Part shown: positions 11,835 through 23,974 of the stretch, piece by piece
Layout of the letters: each line of letters opens with the position of its first letter
How positions within the stretch are numbered: the stretch's first letter is position 1
Assembly (NCBI GenBank): GCA_032622095.1
Contig: CP136068.1
Span: forward strand, 59,232,025 to 59,296,024
DNA: 64,000 bases
Reading direction: 5' to 3'
From: Siphonodentalium dalli
Taxonomy: Eukaryota > Mollusca > Scaphopoda > Gadilida > Siphonodentaliidae
Notes under the pieces: model-generated
What the model was told of the DNA's origin: nothing
Seen by the model: the letters and a program-made list of their open reading frames with translations, nothing else
Database searches by the model: none
Translations under genes and position numbers: made by a program

Positions 11835-13635
11835 GTATGTACCAAATTTTCAACCCCCAAGTCGATAGCTCGAGCGGACATGGTACTGTTAACCCCTAAC
11901 TGGCGGCCGGTTCCGTCGATCAGTTACGCAAAATCCAAAAAGGCACCGACCGCACCTCCCCTGGCTGCCCGAACACGGAAATGGACATCATACCATGCAG
12001 CGAAAACCACTATGCTTCCATGGACGATCGGACAAGTCGCTAGCTGCAGCGGAAGTGAATAAATTTACCTATACGCTGCTGCCGAATTCTATATGAATGT
12101 ACGCAAAAACGCCGAAGATAACACCCGCCGAACGCACCGCCCCCATGTGACCGAGCGAAATGGGGCATGCCCCATCGTGCAGAATAGACCTGAATGTACC
12201 AAAGTTTCAACCCCCAAGTCGATAGCTCGATCGGACACGACATTGCCAAGGGAGCCTGTATTTGGTCCTGATGCTACCAAGCATAATCCTAATTCACTTA
12301 GGTCCCTATCAAATTGGTTACCTGGGCTTTTACTCAAAAATGTTTGACTAGATATTGAGGAAAAAAGGGCTACTTTTGGCATTGCCAAGGGAGCCTACGG
12401 TGTCTGATGCCCTGTTATGTAGGAGATTGATTTATGCATGGAGTTTGCCAAATGCTAAGTAACTATTCGAACAACCTCCCCTTAATTAATTCGGCATTTT
12501 CCAACCGGTACCTTAAATCCACTTGTCGGTTTGCGCTCCAAAATACACCTAATAATATTCTCTTGTGGATTTTTCCCCGTATCGAAATAGGTCGATAAAT
12601 AAATGTCACAGAAAGATGCATTGAAGTCATAACAAATACAAGATTACTGTTAACCCCTAACTGGCGGCCGGTTCCGTCCGTTACGTAAAATCCAAAAAGG
12701 CAACGACCGCACCTTCCCTGGCTGCCTGACCACGGAAATGGATAACATATCATGCAGCAAAAACCCCTATGCATCCATGGGCGATCGGGCAAGTCGCTGG
12801 CTGCAACGGAAGTGAATAAATTAACCCATATGCTGCTGCCGAATTCGCTATGAATGTACGCAAAAACGCTGAAAATAGCACCCGCCGACCGCACCGCCAC
12901 CCAGGAACCAACCGAGATGGGGTATGCCCTTTCGTGCATAATAGACTTGTATGTACCAAATTTTCAACCCCCAAGTCGATAGCTCGAGCGGACATGGTAC
13001 TGTTAACCCCTAACTGGCGGCCGGTTCCGTCAGTTACGAAAAAATCCAAAAAAGGCACCGACCGCACCCCCCCTGGCTGCCCGTACACGGAAATGGACAT
13101 CATACCATGCAGCGAAAACCACTATGCATCCATGGACGATCGGACAAGTCGCTAGCTGCAGAGGAAGTGAATAAATTTACCTATACGCTGCTGCCGAATT
13201 CTATATGAATGTACGCAAAAACGCCGAAGATAACACCCGCCGAAGGCACCGCCCCCCATGGGACCGAGCGAAATGGGGCATGCCCCATCGTGCAGAATAG
13301 ACCCGAATGTACCAAAGTTTCAACCCCCAAGTCGATAGCTCGATCGGACACGACATTGTCAAGGGAGCCTGTATTTGGTCCTGGTGCTACCAAGCATAAT
13401 CCTAATTCACTTAGGTCCCTATCAAATTGGTTACCTGGGCTTTTACTCAAAAATGTTTGACTAGATATTGAGGAAAAAAGGGCTACTTTTGGCATTGCCA
13501 ACGGAGCCTACGGTGTCTGACGCCCTATTATGTAGGAGATTGATTTAAGCATGGAGTTTGCCAAATGCTAAGTAACTATATTCGAACAACCTCCCCTTAA
13601 TTAATTCGGTATTTTCCAACCGGTACCCCCTTTCG
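11835..13635 (+). repeat. 356-bp satellite inside an 1,115-bp duplication
   Basis: The marker 'caacccccaagtcgatagct' follows starts at 11841, 12198, 12956 and 13312, giving spacings of 357 and 356 bp inside two blocks. The blocks themselves (11835-12513 and 12950-13630) are near-identical and offset by 1,115 bp. The DNA between (12514-12950) carries the 119-bp dispersed repeat also found at 3569 and a further partial satellite unit starting near 12645. The satellite is more GC-rich than its surroundings and conspicuously rich in CG dinucleotides. Confidence 0.85.
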
Positions 13636-15735
13636 CTGCCACCCCAGGGCCACGCATCCTGTACATATATCCATGTATTTCAGGTATATATGGGTAATAC
13701 ATTATATCTCAAGCAGATTCTTATATAATTAGTTGAAACTTCACATGTATATAGACATAGGTATACTCTGTCGAATGCCGCCGTGGACACGCCCACCAAA
13801 GTCACGTGACATTGGCGGCCATCTTGGATTAGTGGCTATTTGCCTGTATATGTACAGTTTGTGTGGGTATGAATGGGTGTGTTGTTTGTTTTCTAATTTT
13901 CAACCCAATTATACGATGTCCAACAGTAAGCTACACGGGAGTAACCTATATGAACCCACTTTGGACATACAATAGATCACGTGACCTTGGCGTCCATCTT
14001 GGATTTATGCAAGTTGCCACCTATTTGTAGCAAAATGAGATACAATGGCGCACTTTGTTGAGTTCGTGCTTTTGTTGCTTGAATATTCACTGATAGGTAC
14101 AATTCCAAATATACATGTAGATATATATATAATATAACCATACCCATATGTATATATACATGCAGGGGGACATATGACCCTGCTCCTCCCCTTATAAGTC
14201 ACGTGATCTTGACGGCCATATTGAATTTCAGGAAAATTGGGTTTTACCAGGGGGGAGGGGTCTGCAAAAAAAATTCCGTATATAGGGCCGGGGTGGGTGG
14301 GTGGTCCAGAGGCGGGAAAAATGGTGCTTGTAATTTTTTTCTTCAAAATGGGTTTTTTTCAAACAATTTACAAGTACTGACCATGTAATGTTGTTTGTAA
14401 GCATGTTAGTACCATGCTTGTTGGTACAGGGCTATATAGGCAGCTAAAGTGACTCTTTAGCCTCAGATTTAGCAACATTCTGGATTTCACAGTATCCCGG
14501 ACCACTTCACAGTGGACCACCGTGTTAACGTTCAGGAAACTTATGATCAACGGAAGAAATATTTAGTAACAAAATTAATATATTACCCAGTTGTATTATC
14601 TGAATAAAAGTAATAAAACAAAAAAACTCTATCACAAATTGGATACTACACGGTGAATACTCAATGGTGACTACTAGTAGATATCATTAACCTGATTGTT
14701 GCATAACATGAAATTGAAAAGGGTATCTCATAAATTTCTAATGTCTGAAATACTGTCTTGTTCTGGCATGTAATCAAATTCATTCCTTCTGGTTATTTCT
14801 CATCTTGAATGATTGCTAATAATGTTAATTTGCAACAATTATCCAAATAAAACTGAATTGGTTATGATGAATGACATTTCTGTTTACTGGTCAGACAATC
14901 CCAAATGAAGGTGACGCTATTCTCATTGAATTTCCGAACTTCATCTGGGAGCTTTACTGCTCAACAAGACGAAACTAAAATACTAATTGTATACTGTTAT
15001 CACTTACAAATAGATGAACTGAAATAATGTGATGCATTGAGAAATGACATTCAATTCTTCATTATGGTCTATCACCATACCAAACCACATCAAAATTTGA
15101 CAACCGACACTTAACTTATATTGCAAAAACTTTGTATGGACTGAATTTCGTAAAGTTGAACAGGGCCCATAACTCTGGTAGGTATTGGTGGTCACAACCC
15201 GCGATATTATGCATATTCTTCCCCCGTTTCTGGTCCGTCACCATGCCATAGGGCATCAAATATGACAACTGACTCTTGAGTTAAAATTCAAAATGTTTGT
15301 ACGGACAGACGGCTCGAGACGTCAACTATATACCCGCCGATTAATATCGGGCAGTATAATAACCATATATCTATGTGTATACCTAACCAAAAACAATTCC
15401 CCTCCCCACCCCATCCCGTTGGATAAGACTAAAGAGTTCTTTGATCATGCACATATAATTGTGGAACCCCTGACCTGTTTACCACTATTTACACTGGCCA
15501 GTGTTCTCTGTCAGACACAACACTCTCGATATATTAAGGCTATAATGGGGTCTAGGGCAATTTGTGACATATAGTGTACCTATATACACAATGCTTAATT
15601 AATATTGTTGTCAGAACCTGAAAACACCAGGAAACACATGGAAATACAGTATATCTTTCGTTTTTCTGATATGTGTTTACCATAGTAAGGCAGTTAACAC
15701 AGTTGTTGAAGAACGGCTAAAAAAAACCTCTGAAA
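13636..15735. other. No supported gene
   Basis: Contains short copies of 'gtcacgtgac..ggcggccatc' (13800, 13975, 14200) and a G-rich repeat fragment at 14235-14350. Around 15160-15310 is a piece of the 'cccataactctgg .. acggacagacgg' family. Nothing coding is recognised. Confidence 0.45.
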
Positions 15736-15895
15736 TTTTGATAAAAACATGAGAAACGGGGGGTGGGTCCCCAAAATTTTGGAGGAAAAAAATATTTTTT
15801 TTGCAAAAATGGGGTGGTGGGTCCCTCGAGGTCGGAAAAAAACTTTTTGGGCCCTATATGTGCAATTTTTTTCCAGACCCCCCCCCCCCCCCTCC
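15736..15895. repeat. G-rich dispersed repeat with C15 run
   Basis: A copy of the family at 11690-11830, with 'ggtgggtccc' phrases and long A and T runs, ending in 15 consecutive C at 15878-15892. This is the only long C run on the plus strand in the window; all other long runs are G. Confidence 0.65.
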
Positions 15896-16803
15896 GCCTG
15901 CGGACGCGTGAACGAATTGACGCCGTGATTAAACCAGCAAAATGTTGAAAACAGTGATTTATATTTTCTCTCCAATTCCCGCCCTGTATGTTCTGCTATC
16001 ACCTGAGTAAGTTCAATTGTCGTAATGCTCTTTAGATTTCGACTGGAAACGTCCAGTTTTCTAGCGATAAAAGTCTCCATGGGGCGGCATTTAGCTTTTG
16101 TCATCAAAATGATGACAAAAGTATTAAAGGGGCATGCAATCAGATTCTTTATGCAGTACATTTTCGGATAATGTTATCAAAATGATCGATGTCCTCATTT
16201 TTCCTGATATAAACAGTATTCAATCGTTGAAAACTTTCCAAAGTCAGTGTAATTACCAGTTTCGCACTGGAAGTCGCACAATTTACTTTGAAATTGTGAC
16301 GAACGACACTTCATCAGTGCGGTATATCGAATAGCAGGGCAAATAATCAACGATAATACAAGATACATGTATTTATTATCATCAAATATTCCCCCGACAC
16401 AGTTACTAAATTACTGTACACTAAGGTATAGTATATTACCTCCACTGACCAATGTTACATACGCACATTGTTTGTGTATATAAAGTACATGTACATGTGT
16501 GTTTGGCCTTGGCATGCGTTCTTGTGTCCTGATCCCTATTAACAATATAGAGTTTGTAAATAAACTGCATAAGGGTGCATATATATACAGTTATCTCTCT
16601 TTGGGCCAAACTCAATGCTCGGGTGACGAGTCGTGTGGTCATACGGTCCATATATAAATTATGTTTATAGAAATGTAGTCATATGTTACCAAAACCTATA
16701 TTGTACCCCAGACACACTATGATATACACACATATTTATATTCTGAGCATGTGTCTGGTAGCTATAATGGTGGATATTCTAGGTATTTTTTACATTCAGT
16801 ACT

Positions 16804-16822
16804 GGGGGGGGGGGGGGGGGGG
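16804..16822 (+). repeat. Poly-G run, 19 bases
   Basis: Uninterrupted G19 in otherwise AT-rich, gene-free sequence (15900-16940). Confidence 0.9.
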
Positions 16823-17039
16823 TTACAGAGTTTTGTGGTATTTGTGGCTTTTGGTTCCAGCAATTACTAACATATTTTCAAGAAAGAGTATTTGAATTTA
16901 CTTTAGTATATTATAAATTACCAAGTTTCTGGTATTCGTATTCAACCGAGCCAAAGGCGAAGTTGTTTTCGTGTACCAGGCAGGAACCGTAAGTCCATAT
17001 TTGGGTGCCTAAACTGTGAAATGATCGCCTCCTACAGTT

Positions 17040-17480
17040 TGTTACTGACACATTGAAGTTGTGCAACAGATATTGTGTTGACTGAAAATATTGTTTATTT
17101 TAGAGTTAATATTCTGAGCTATTGACCTTTTTTCAACTTAAAAATCAACTCCTCCTTCAGTTTGTATCCTATTTACCTAAAACTTCAGGACATTGTTATT
17201 GACACATTGAAGATGTGTAACAGGTATTTTGTTCACGGAAAATGTTGTTTCTTTTGTTTTTAGAGTTATTGACCCCTATTTCTCGACATTGAAGATGTGC
17301 AACATATTTAGTGAATATGCACTTTGTAACAAATTCATGTAATCAACTCTTCCTCCAGTTTGCAGTATAGGGATCTGAAACTCATGGACATTGCTACTCG
17401 ACATTGAAGATATATATGAGATATCACGATGATGGAATGATCTTGCCTCGACTTCAAGGATCCAACGGGATTTGGGTGCC
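17040..17480 (+). repeat. Imperfect tandem repeat
   Basis: The phrase 'gacattgaagatgtgcaaca' or a close variant recurs near 17048, 17201, 17285 and 17399, with associated 'tttagagttattgacc' blocks. Spacing is irregular (about 85-150 bp). Confidence 0.6.
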
Positions 17481-17644
17481 TGAGTGAATGTCCTCATCCA
17501 TATTTGGGTATCTGCGTGAATATGCAGACAATTTTATTAGAGAGAGAGAGATGCATCCTTCAGACCTACTCAACTTGGAGATGGATTAATGCTGAGGTGT
17601 GCCAATGGATTTAAATATGAAATACAAGATGACCACAGGCAGCC

Positions 17645-18735
17645 ATGTTTTTAAATGAAACAAGAGGTGTGCACTCGAGTGCTAGCATACCCCCAACTTG
17701 GCAAATTCAACCCGCATTATCCGTAAACCCAACAAAAAAGATTTTTAACTTTAAAGGAAAATTTGGATTAATAATTTTGATATTGGTTCATATTTGTTCG
17801 AATGATTGCAGAAACCCAAAAAAGGGTAGAAAATGAAACGCAACCTTAACATCTAAGATGGCTTTTGTCGAGTGTGATAGCATAAAAAAAAGGAAGTTTC
17901 AAATATCTACGATCAAAACTGTAGGAGGAGTTGATTACACCATGAAGGTATCCTCATAGAGAAAAACAGAAGAAAAAAAAAAAAAAAAAAAAAAATCAAA
18001 GTCGAAAGGCCCATAACTTTGGGAAAAATCATCGGATCAAACTCAAATTCGAACTTGACCTTTATTTTGATATCATTGACTCACACAAAAACGGAATTTC
18101 CAATTGAACAGTCCAAACTTGAGTTATCATTCGGAAACCAAAGAAAAAACAAGAAAATTGAATTTTCTAAGTCGAAAAGCCCATAACTCTTGAGAAAAAT
18201 CATCGGATCAAACTCAAATTCGAACTTGACCTTTATTTTGATATCATTGACTCACACAAAAACGGAATTTTCAATTGAACAGTCCAAACTTTAGTTATCA
18301 TCTGGAAACCCCAAAAAAAGATAAAAATTGAATTTTCTAAGTCGAAAAAAGTCCATTACTCTAGAAAAACTCATCGGATCAAACTCAAATTCGAACTCAA
18401 CCTGTATCTTGATATGACTGATCGGTATTTGCAATTAAATGATCCAAACTTGAGATATCATCCGGAAACCGAAAAAGTGAGAAATTTTCTAAGTCGAAAA
18501 TGAGGCGTAACTTAAAAAAAAAAAGTCGGACCAAACCGCAATTAGCATCATGCGGAGAGGCAGTCCCAAGGAGATTGCATACACAAAATTATTGAAATTG
18601 GTTCATAGTTGTTCGAGTTATGAGGTCGGACGGACGGACGGTACGACGGACGCACGGAGGGAGAAAGCGTGACGGACAGACGCAGTCAATCCAGTATACC
18701 CCCCATTTTCTTCGAAAGTGGGGGTATAATTAGGA
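17645..18735 (+). repeat. Tandem repeat, about 171-bp monomer, with ends
   Basis: The phrase 'atcggatcaaactcaaattc' starts at 18031, 18202 and 18373, a period of 171 bp. Each monomer includes 'cataactc' and 'gtccaaact'. The block starts near 'gtgctagcataccccc' and ends in a (GGAC)n tract at 18626-18660 and 'gtgggggtataat', so both ends contain a 'tacccccaa'-like inverted motif. It resembles mobile tandem-repeat families of molluscs, an inference from general knowledge. A run of about 25 A lies at 17972-17996. Confidence 0.7.
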
Positions 18736-18928
18736 AAAAATTGATTACTCCCATCCATAGGTTTATTTGGGTATATAATTGTGGTGTTCCTTCTACTGCC
18801 TGCTTGTGTGTTCCTGATTGTACAAACAATTAGCATTGTAACCTTGGCTATGTACTTCCCTTCAGTCTGGGGATGGATAAACTATGCAGGAAGTACACAG
18901 TTGCATGAGTTCCAAGTTGTCATCTATA

Positions 18929-19075
18929 TACAGTAATGCCCTAAGTAATCGACTCCTTAACCACAGCAAAATTATGGGTAACTTTTCAGGATTTAGTTGG
19001 AAATATGGCTTGTTGCTATTCATCGGAAAGCTCTCGCCGAGAGCTTTCCGATGAATGGCAACAAGCCATATTTCC
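18929..19075. mobile_element. Half MITE fused to a second hairpin
   Basis: From 18929 the sequence follows the left arm of the 102-572 hairpin family up to its loop at about 18998. There it switches to a different hairpin, 18999-19075, with 38-bp arms (start 'ggaaatatggcttgttgcta') that differ at one base around a single-base centre. The right arm of the first family is missing. Confidence 0.75.
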
Positions 19076-19160
19076 GAACAGACAAAAAGAAATGATTTCC
19101 AGATAAAGAAGGATAACTCTAAAATGGAAAAGTGAAGAATGTCATTTGCCCCTATTTTGT

Positions 19161-20645
19161 AAGATGTAGATGTAGATGTTTATTTGTACAATAGATAAGA
19201 ATAGATAACAAAGCATTGATATATGAATTAATGGTATTGTACAGGAGCAGCATGACCTACTGGCCGTCTTCCTGCTGCCCCTCAATCAATAATACAATAA
19301 GAAAATATGATGGCATATGTAGTTTCAGGTTTGCTGGTTGGTGTTAATGTTAAATAATTTAACTATATTGATAATTTTAATTGAAAATGGTATAAATTGT
19401 GAACTTAAGAGTATATATCTTATATACTATTGCGTTTGATGGGCAAGTTAGAAAAGCTAAATAACATTGTGAGGTCGCGACGGCCCTATATAATGTAGTT
19501 TTTGAAATAATCAGAGTGGACGGCGGATACCAGGCAATAAGTTAGATTTTTTATGACAGCATAATGCCGTACATAATTTGCCTTATCATATATAACATTT
19601 CAATTTAAAAATTCACGGACGCCGCCGTGTATGTCACAGGGCTGTCTGGAAGGGCGGATGTTCAGGTGATAACTATAAGTTGTAAGTTGCTTGAGGCAAG
19701 TGATATGATGATTATCTATCGCAAATGTAGCATGATTTGATGTTACATGTAGCCGAATATTTACCTATTAGTTCAGTAGATAATAATTTTTTGAATACAT
19801 AATTAAAGTTACAAATTTTTATTTTGGAGTTAATCGAATTCCACACATTGGGAAAAGTATGTGTTGGTAGATTTTCTGAAAAACATGTTCTCGGTGTTTT
19901 GCTTCTTAGTTTATTCGCCTGTCTTGTATTTACACCGAGGGAGAAAGTGAACATTTTTTCAAATGATTTTGGGAGATTTCTTTTAGACCAGTTGTACATA
20001 AAGAGCGCTGCGTGCATGGTGTAGAGATCTTTGAACATTAGAATATTCTCTTGTTTGAAAAGGGGTTCTGTGTGGCTATTATATTTAGATTTGCATAGAA
20101 TACGAATTGCTCTTTTTTGTAAGGTTGATAACACATTAGCATGACATGAATGTCCCCATACTGGGAGACAGTAAAGAAGATGGCTATGGACTAAAGAGTG
20201 GTATAGAATTTTTCGTGATTCTTTTGGTAAAATGTTTTTAACTTTGTTCAAGCAGTAGAGGGTGTGGTTCAGCTTCCTTTGTATCATTGATATGTGGGTT
20301 TTAAACGTTAAGTTTTCATCCATGATAATACCTAGGAATTTGATGGACTGTACTTGCATTTGATTCCCTACCCTAACTAATTCTATTTCATTCATTTTAA
20401 GTGTAAAGTTTCTCCACTTTTCTTCATTGCCTTTAGGGTGGATTAACATGAATTTACTATTAGCTGTATTGATTGACAGTTTGTTACAACAACACCATTC
20501 AAATATGTGTTTTAATTCGGTAATCGATGTTTTTTTTAATTTTTTTTTATCGTAGCCAGATGAATATAGGGTGGTATCATCAGCAAATGACAGCATATTC
20601 ATTTTTGTACATTGGGGCATATCGTTTACATAAGCAATCACGATG
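19161..20645 (-). mobile_element. 5'-truncated LINE (non-LTR retrotransposon)
   Basis: Minus-strand remnant holding the C-terminal half of a reverse transcriptase plus a 3' untranslated region. The 3' end carries AATAAA (complement near 19180) and a short tail of repeated ACATCT ending about 19161, as LINEs of the CR1/L2/Jockey group often do. The 5' break lies near 20640, where recognisable RT sequence stops and a dispersed repeat begins. Truncation at the 5' end is the usual result of incomplete target-primed reverse transcription. Confidence 0.85.
19712..20645 (-). pseudogene. LINE reverse transcriptase, C-terminal fragment
   Basis: An uninterrupted frame of about 310 codons. It starts inside the RT palm with 'YVNDMP' and the catalytic motif FADDTTL (the two Asp of the RT active site), then has 'SKFMLIHPKG', 'IKFLGIIMDENLTF' and the thumb-like 'YHSLVHSHLLYCLPVWGHS', and ends near 'FPNVWNSI'. 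This order is standard for non-LTR reverse transcriptases, where the frame specifies the fingers/palm N-terminally; that part and any endonuclease are absent. The lack of frameshifts suggests fairly recent insertion. The reading frame extends past the break into unrelated repeat DNA, so residues before 'YVNDMP' are not part of the protein. It would have acted on its own RNA in the nucleus. Confidence 0.9.
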
Positions 20646-20979
20646 ATGAAGCTCCATACTAAATTACATTTAAATCCTATAACCATTTGTTGAGACATAT
20701 GCATGGATGGACAAAAAACCACAATTCCAGATAAACAAGTTGGCTGCTTGCAGCCATTTTTTAAACAAATTTTGAGACAAAAATTTACAGATCCTATCTA
20801 GAGAACACCCCAAAGATCCATATGAAGTTTGGTGATGATGGATGCAAAGAATAAAATCCATTTTCACACTAAGTCCCATTTACATAATCACACTGGAGAT
20901 CCGTGAACTCGATCTACGGTTACGCGAACTGAGTACAGCGGTAATTTTTTTTATTTTCACTGCACAAAATTGGTGAGTA

Positions 20980-21455
20980 TTAAAGGTACTCAACCCGATA
21001 AAACTCCTCTCATTACTATTTCAATGGCTTCGGGGGTCAAAAATATTTGATTCGAGTCGAGGAAGTCACCCATCAAAGCTCAGATTTGTTAGATATCGAT
21101 TTTAGAAATCTATTATTTTTCATTATCGGGAATACTATCTGGCCCACAACTCAGTCAAAATTGCATTAAAATTACCACTTGATTTTAGAGTTATTCATCC
21201 TTGTCTGTTTGAATAGATTTGGAGTACACATCCAGAGCAGATTACGGCAGTTATTGGTACTCATCTCGAGAACATAACAAATTTGAAAAATCAATATCTA
21301 ATAACTCTGAGCTTTGTTTGATGGGTTCCTCGACTCGAATCAAATATTTTTTACCCCCAAAGCCAAAGAAATAGTAATATAGGACCCTCTGATCGGATTG
21401 TTGTTGTTGGAATCTGTTGAGATGGGGACCCTCTTTACGGGTTGAGTACCTTTAA
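20980..21455. mobile_element. TTAA-flanked MITE, copy 1
   Basis: Flanked by TTAA on both sides, with 14-bp perfect inverted termini AGGTACTCAACCCG. The interior also contains long inverted segments ('gatttgttagatatcgattt' pairs with 'aatcaatatctaataac' sequence). The copy at 25244-25789 is close to identical over most of its length. piggyBac-like by its target site; no coding capacity. Confidence 0.85.
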
Positions 21456-22000
21456 ACAAAACAATGATATTGTCCATATCAGATTAATTAATAAAGGTGT
21501 GAGAATGAACCATCTATGGGAAGAAGTAAGCCATTGCCGAAACAATGTCTTAATCGTGTCACAAAAGAGATTTATATACCTTATTTCTTGAATAATTTCC
21601 AAGTTTACGATTTCAATCGTTAGGTGAGACCCTGTCGGCCGTTCTCTGAATGTATGTTATTTGTCTCCAAATAGGCTAGCATCTCAGCATACTTATATGT
21701 TGAACCCAGATGTTATAACAAGATGAAAGGCATGTGTCCGGTATGCATTTTGAAATCCAGTATTATTTCTGCAAGAACTCGTACAGCAGTTTCGAACACC
21801 ACGCACTTAGGTTAAGCAAACATGTTTAATAATACGCACACCGGTTTTCAGTATTAGAAAAAATGATTAAACTGTGACCTCCATACAATGGTCGACATAG
21901 AGTATATACCTAAGGGGTTTCAGCGTTATGCGCACACAATGCGCATTGGTTTAAACAATAGAGTCAACACTGGTCCTATCACATAACTGCGTAAAAAGAA
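21456..22000. other. No supported gene
   Basis: Plain AT-rich sequence with no open frame, repeat or splice context that I can support. Confidence 0.4.
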
Positions 22001-22341
22001 GTCCGTTAATTTTAGCGGACAACTTTACTAAACAATCAGTAAATTGGTGTGTGAACGCATTGCGCGATTATGGCAAGTCGTTTTCACATTTTTGATTGAT
22101 TTAGACTTAAGTCCAATTATTTGGACTTAAGTCCAATTATTTGGACTTAAGTCCAAATAATTGGACTTAAGTCCAAATGAATTGGACTTAAGTCCAAATG
22201 AATTGGACTTAAGTCCAAATGAATTGGACTTAAGTCCAATTAGCGAATTGATTTGGACTTAAGTCCAAAAGAAGTCCGTTAATTTTAGCGGACAACTTTA
22301 CTAAACAATCAGTAAATTGGTGTGTGAACGGATTGCGCGAT
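22001..22341. repeat. Tandem duplication, 273-bp period
   Basis: 'gtccgttaattttagcggac' starts at 22001 and again at 22274. The duplicated unit includes the flank and left end of the adjacent inverted-terminus element, so it arose after that element inserted. The junction has the microhomology 'aaaagaagtcc'. The unit itself contains the palindrome 'gtccgttaattttagcggac'. Confidence 0.8.
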
Positions 22342-22369
22342 TATGGCAAGCCGTTTTCACATTTTTGAT

Positions 22370-22575
22370 TGATTTAGACTTAAGTCCGATTATTTGGACT
22401 TAAGTCCAAATAATTGGACTTAAGTCCAAATGAATTGGACTTAAGTCCAAATGAATTGGACTTAAGTCCAATTAGCGAATTGATTTGGACTTAAGTCCAA
22501 ATCAATTGGACTTAAGTCCAATTATTTGGACTTAAGTCCAATTCATTTGGACTTAAGTCCAATTCATCTGGTTTG
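22370..22575. repeat. Array of TTGGACTTAAGTCCAA palindromes (left)
   Basis: About eight copies of the 16-bp palindrome or one-base variants in a row. A further array in the duplicated unit lies at 22085-22268. The AFLII-type core CTTAAG sits at every centre. The regular spacing of about 20-24 bp is near two helical turns, which suits protein binding on one face of the DNA; that role is inference. Confidence 0.85.
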
Positions 22576-23634
22576 AAACGATAGTCCCCTTCTTTGTAAT
22601 GGTATATTCCTGCAAGTTTTGATTGACAGTCAAACTCCGTACTAACCAGGGCATTCCTGACTCCAAGACTAACTCCGTACGTCCCCTTTGCCACGTGGCT
22701 TGTTTTCGGCATGCCGAGATTGAAAATGTTTCGAATCCGAATTGGCATCTTAATAAATGCTAACTGCATGCATGAATGAAGTAAAATTAATTCACGACTT
22801 GATTCAATTGTTATTTGACAGCATGTAGTGTAGGCTACACGCAGTTTCGTTTATTGCATTTACTAAGTGTCTTATTTGTATAATTTGCTCGATTTTCAAA
22901 GTCAATGTACTCGAAAGTCGAATTATGCCAAAACAATAGATTAGAGTGACTCCCCTTTCCCCACCCGGGCAATTACCCACCGGACATTTACCCACCATAC
23001 TAATAAAATGCTTTGACTGATCAATGAAGCATGGTCAGTGAGGCCACCTCAAGCGATGTCAACTCAGTCGATGTAATGTTTTGACAGACACGAAAGCGAG
23101 TTTAGACAAACATGAAAGAGTGCTTTGACGATAGTTTGGGAAATCAACGCAGTTGAAACAATGTTGTGACAATTATGAAGAACAGAAATAAAGAGCGTTC
23201 AACATTAATTATCCAATAATATGTGTGCAAATTTCCATAAAGAGCATTTAATTTGATATTTTTTCTGAAGAACAGATATAAAGAGCGTTCATAATTAATT
23301 ATCCAATAACATGTCTTCATCGTTAATTTCCATTTTATAAAGATAATTTAATTTGAAGAAGAGCAATAAATTCAATTCCCTTGAGTTCTTGTTCTGTCTC
23401 CAGTTTGCGACTCATTTCCATCATCATATGTTAAAAATCGTTCCGAACTTCTTACAACGCGGGCTATTGTTGATAGGATCTGGTCCACATCGAGCTGATT
23501 CATTATATATGTTGAGAAAGGTAACAATTAACAAGAATTAGACCCAAATGTAAACGGCCATTTTCCCACAACTCCGCCCTATGAGCAAAACCAGACCTGC
23601 TTAATATCTGATGGGGGTGTTTCTTATACAGATG

Positions 23635-23890
23635 AATTGGATTTAAGTCCAAATGAATTGTACTTAAGTCCAAATACCACATAATTGTGAATTCGGCGAG
23701 GAATTGGACTTAAGTCCAAATAGATGAAAATATCGGTATTTGGACTTAAGTCCAAATCAATTGGACTTAAGTCCAATTCCTCGCCGAATTCACAATTATG
23801 TGGTATTTGGACTTAAGTCCAATTCGCTATTTGGACTTAAGTCCAATTATTTGGACTTAAGTCCAAATAATTGGACTTAAGTCTAAATCA
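23635..23890. repeat. Right palindrome array with 58-bp-arm hairpin
   Basis: Eight or nine copies of the same palindrome. Two 58-bp arms, 23662-23719 and 23761-23818, are exact inverted copies that each contain palindromes, producing a palindrome made of palindromes around a 41-bp loop. Confidence 0.85.
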
Positions 23891-23974
23891 ATCGAAAATG
23901 TGAAAACGGCTTGCCATACGCGATGCCCAGAAATGCACAACTTTATGTAACGAGATCAAGACTCCCATATAAAA

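Larger units (their letters stand above)
22342..23918. mobile_element. Inverted-terminus element with palindrome arrays
   Basis: The left end reads TATGGCAAGCCGTTTTCACA and the reverse complement of the right end is identical over these 20 bases; the match continues through 'ttgattgatttagactt' with one change. CGCGAT lies directly outside both ends (22336-22341 and 23919-23924), a 6-bp target duplication. Just inside each end are clusters of the 16-bp perfect palindrome TTGGACTTAAGTCCAA, spaced by short AT-rich linkers. The middle (22580-23630) is non-coding as far as I can see; a minus-strand open stretch of 85 codons at 22512-22769 runs into the palindromes and is unlikely to be a gene. No transposase is present, so it is non-autonomous and of unassigned superfamily. 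Confidence 0.8.

Noticed and set aside
12463-12939. Minus-strand 158-codon open frame.
   Set aside because: It crosses from satellite into the 119-bp dispersed repeat, and the same sequence occurs in other repeat copies, so it is not a gene.
22512-22769. 85-codon minus-strand frame ending in 'KPDELDLSPNELDLSPN'.
   Set aside because: Its end is a translation of the palindromic DNA repeats (ttggacttaagtccaa), so coding is unlikely.
22085-23890. CRISPR-like appearance of regularly spaced palindromic repeats.
   Set aside because: Spacers are tiny AT-rich linkers that are not unique, there are no cas genes, and the DNA is eukaryotic.
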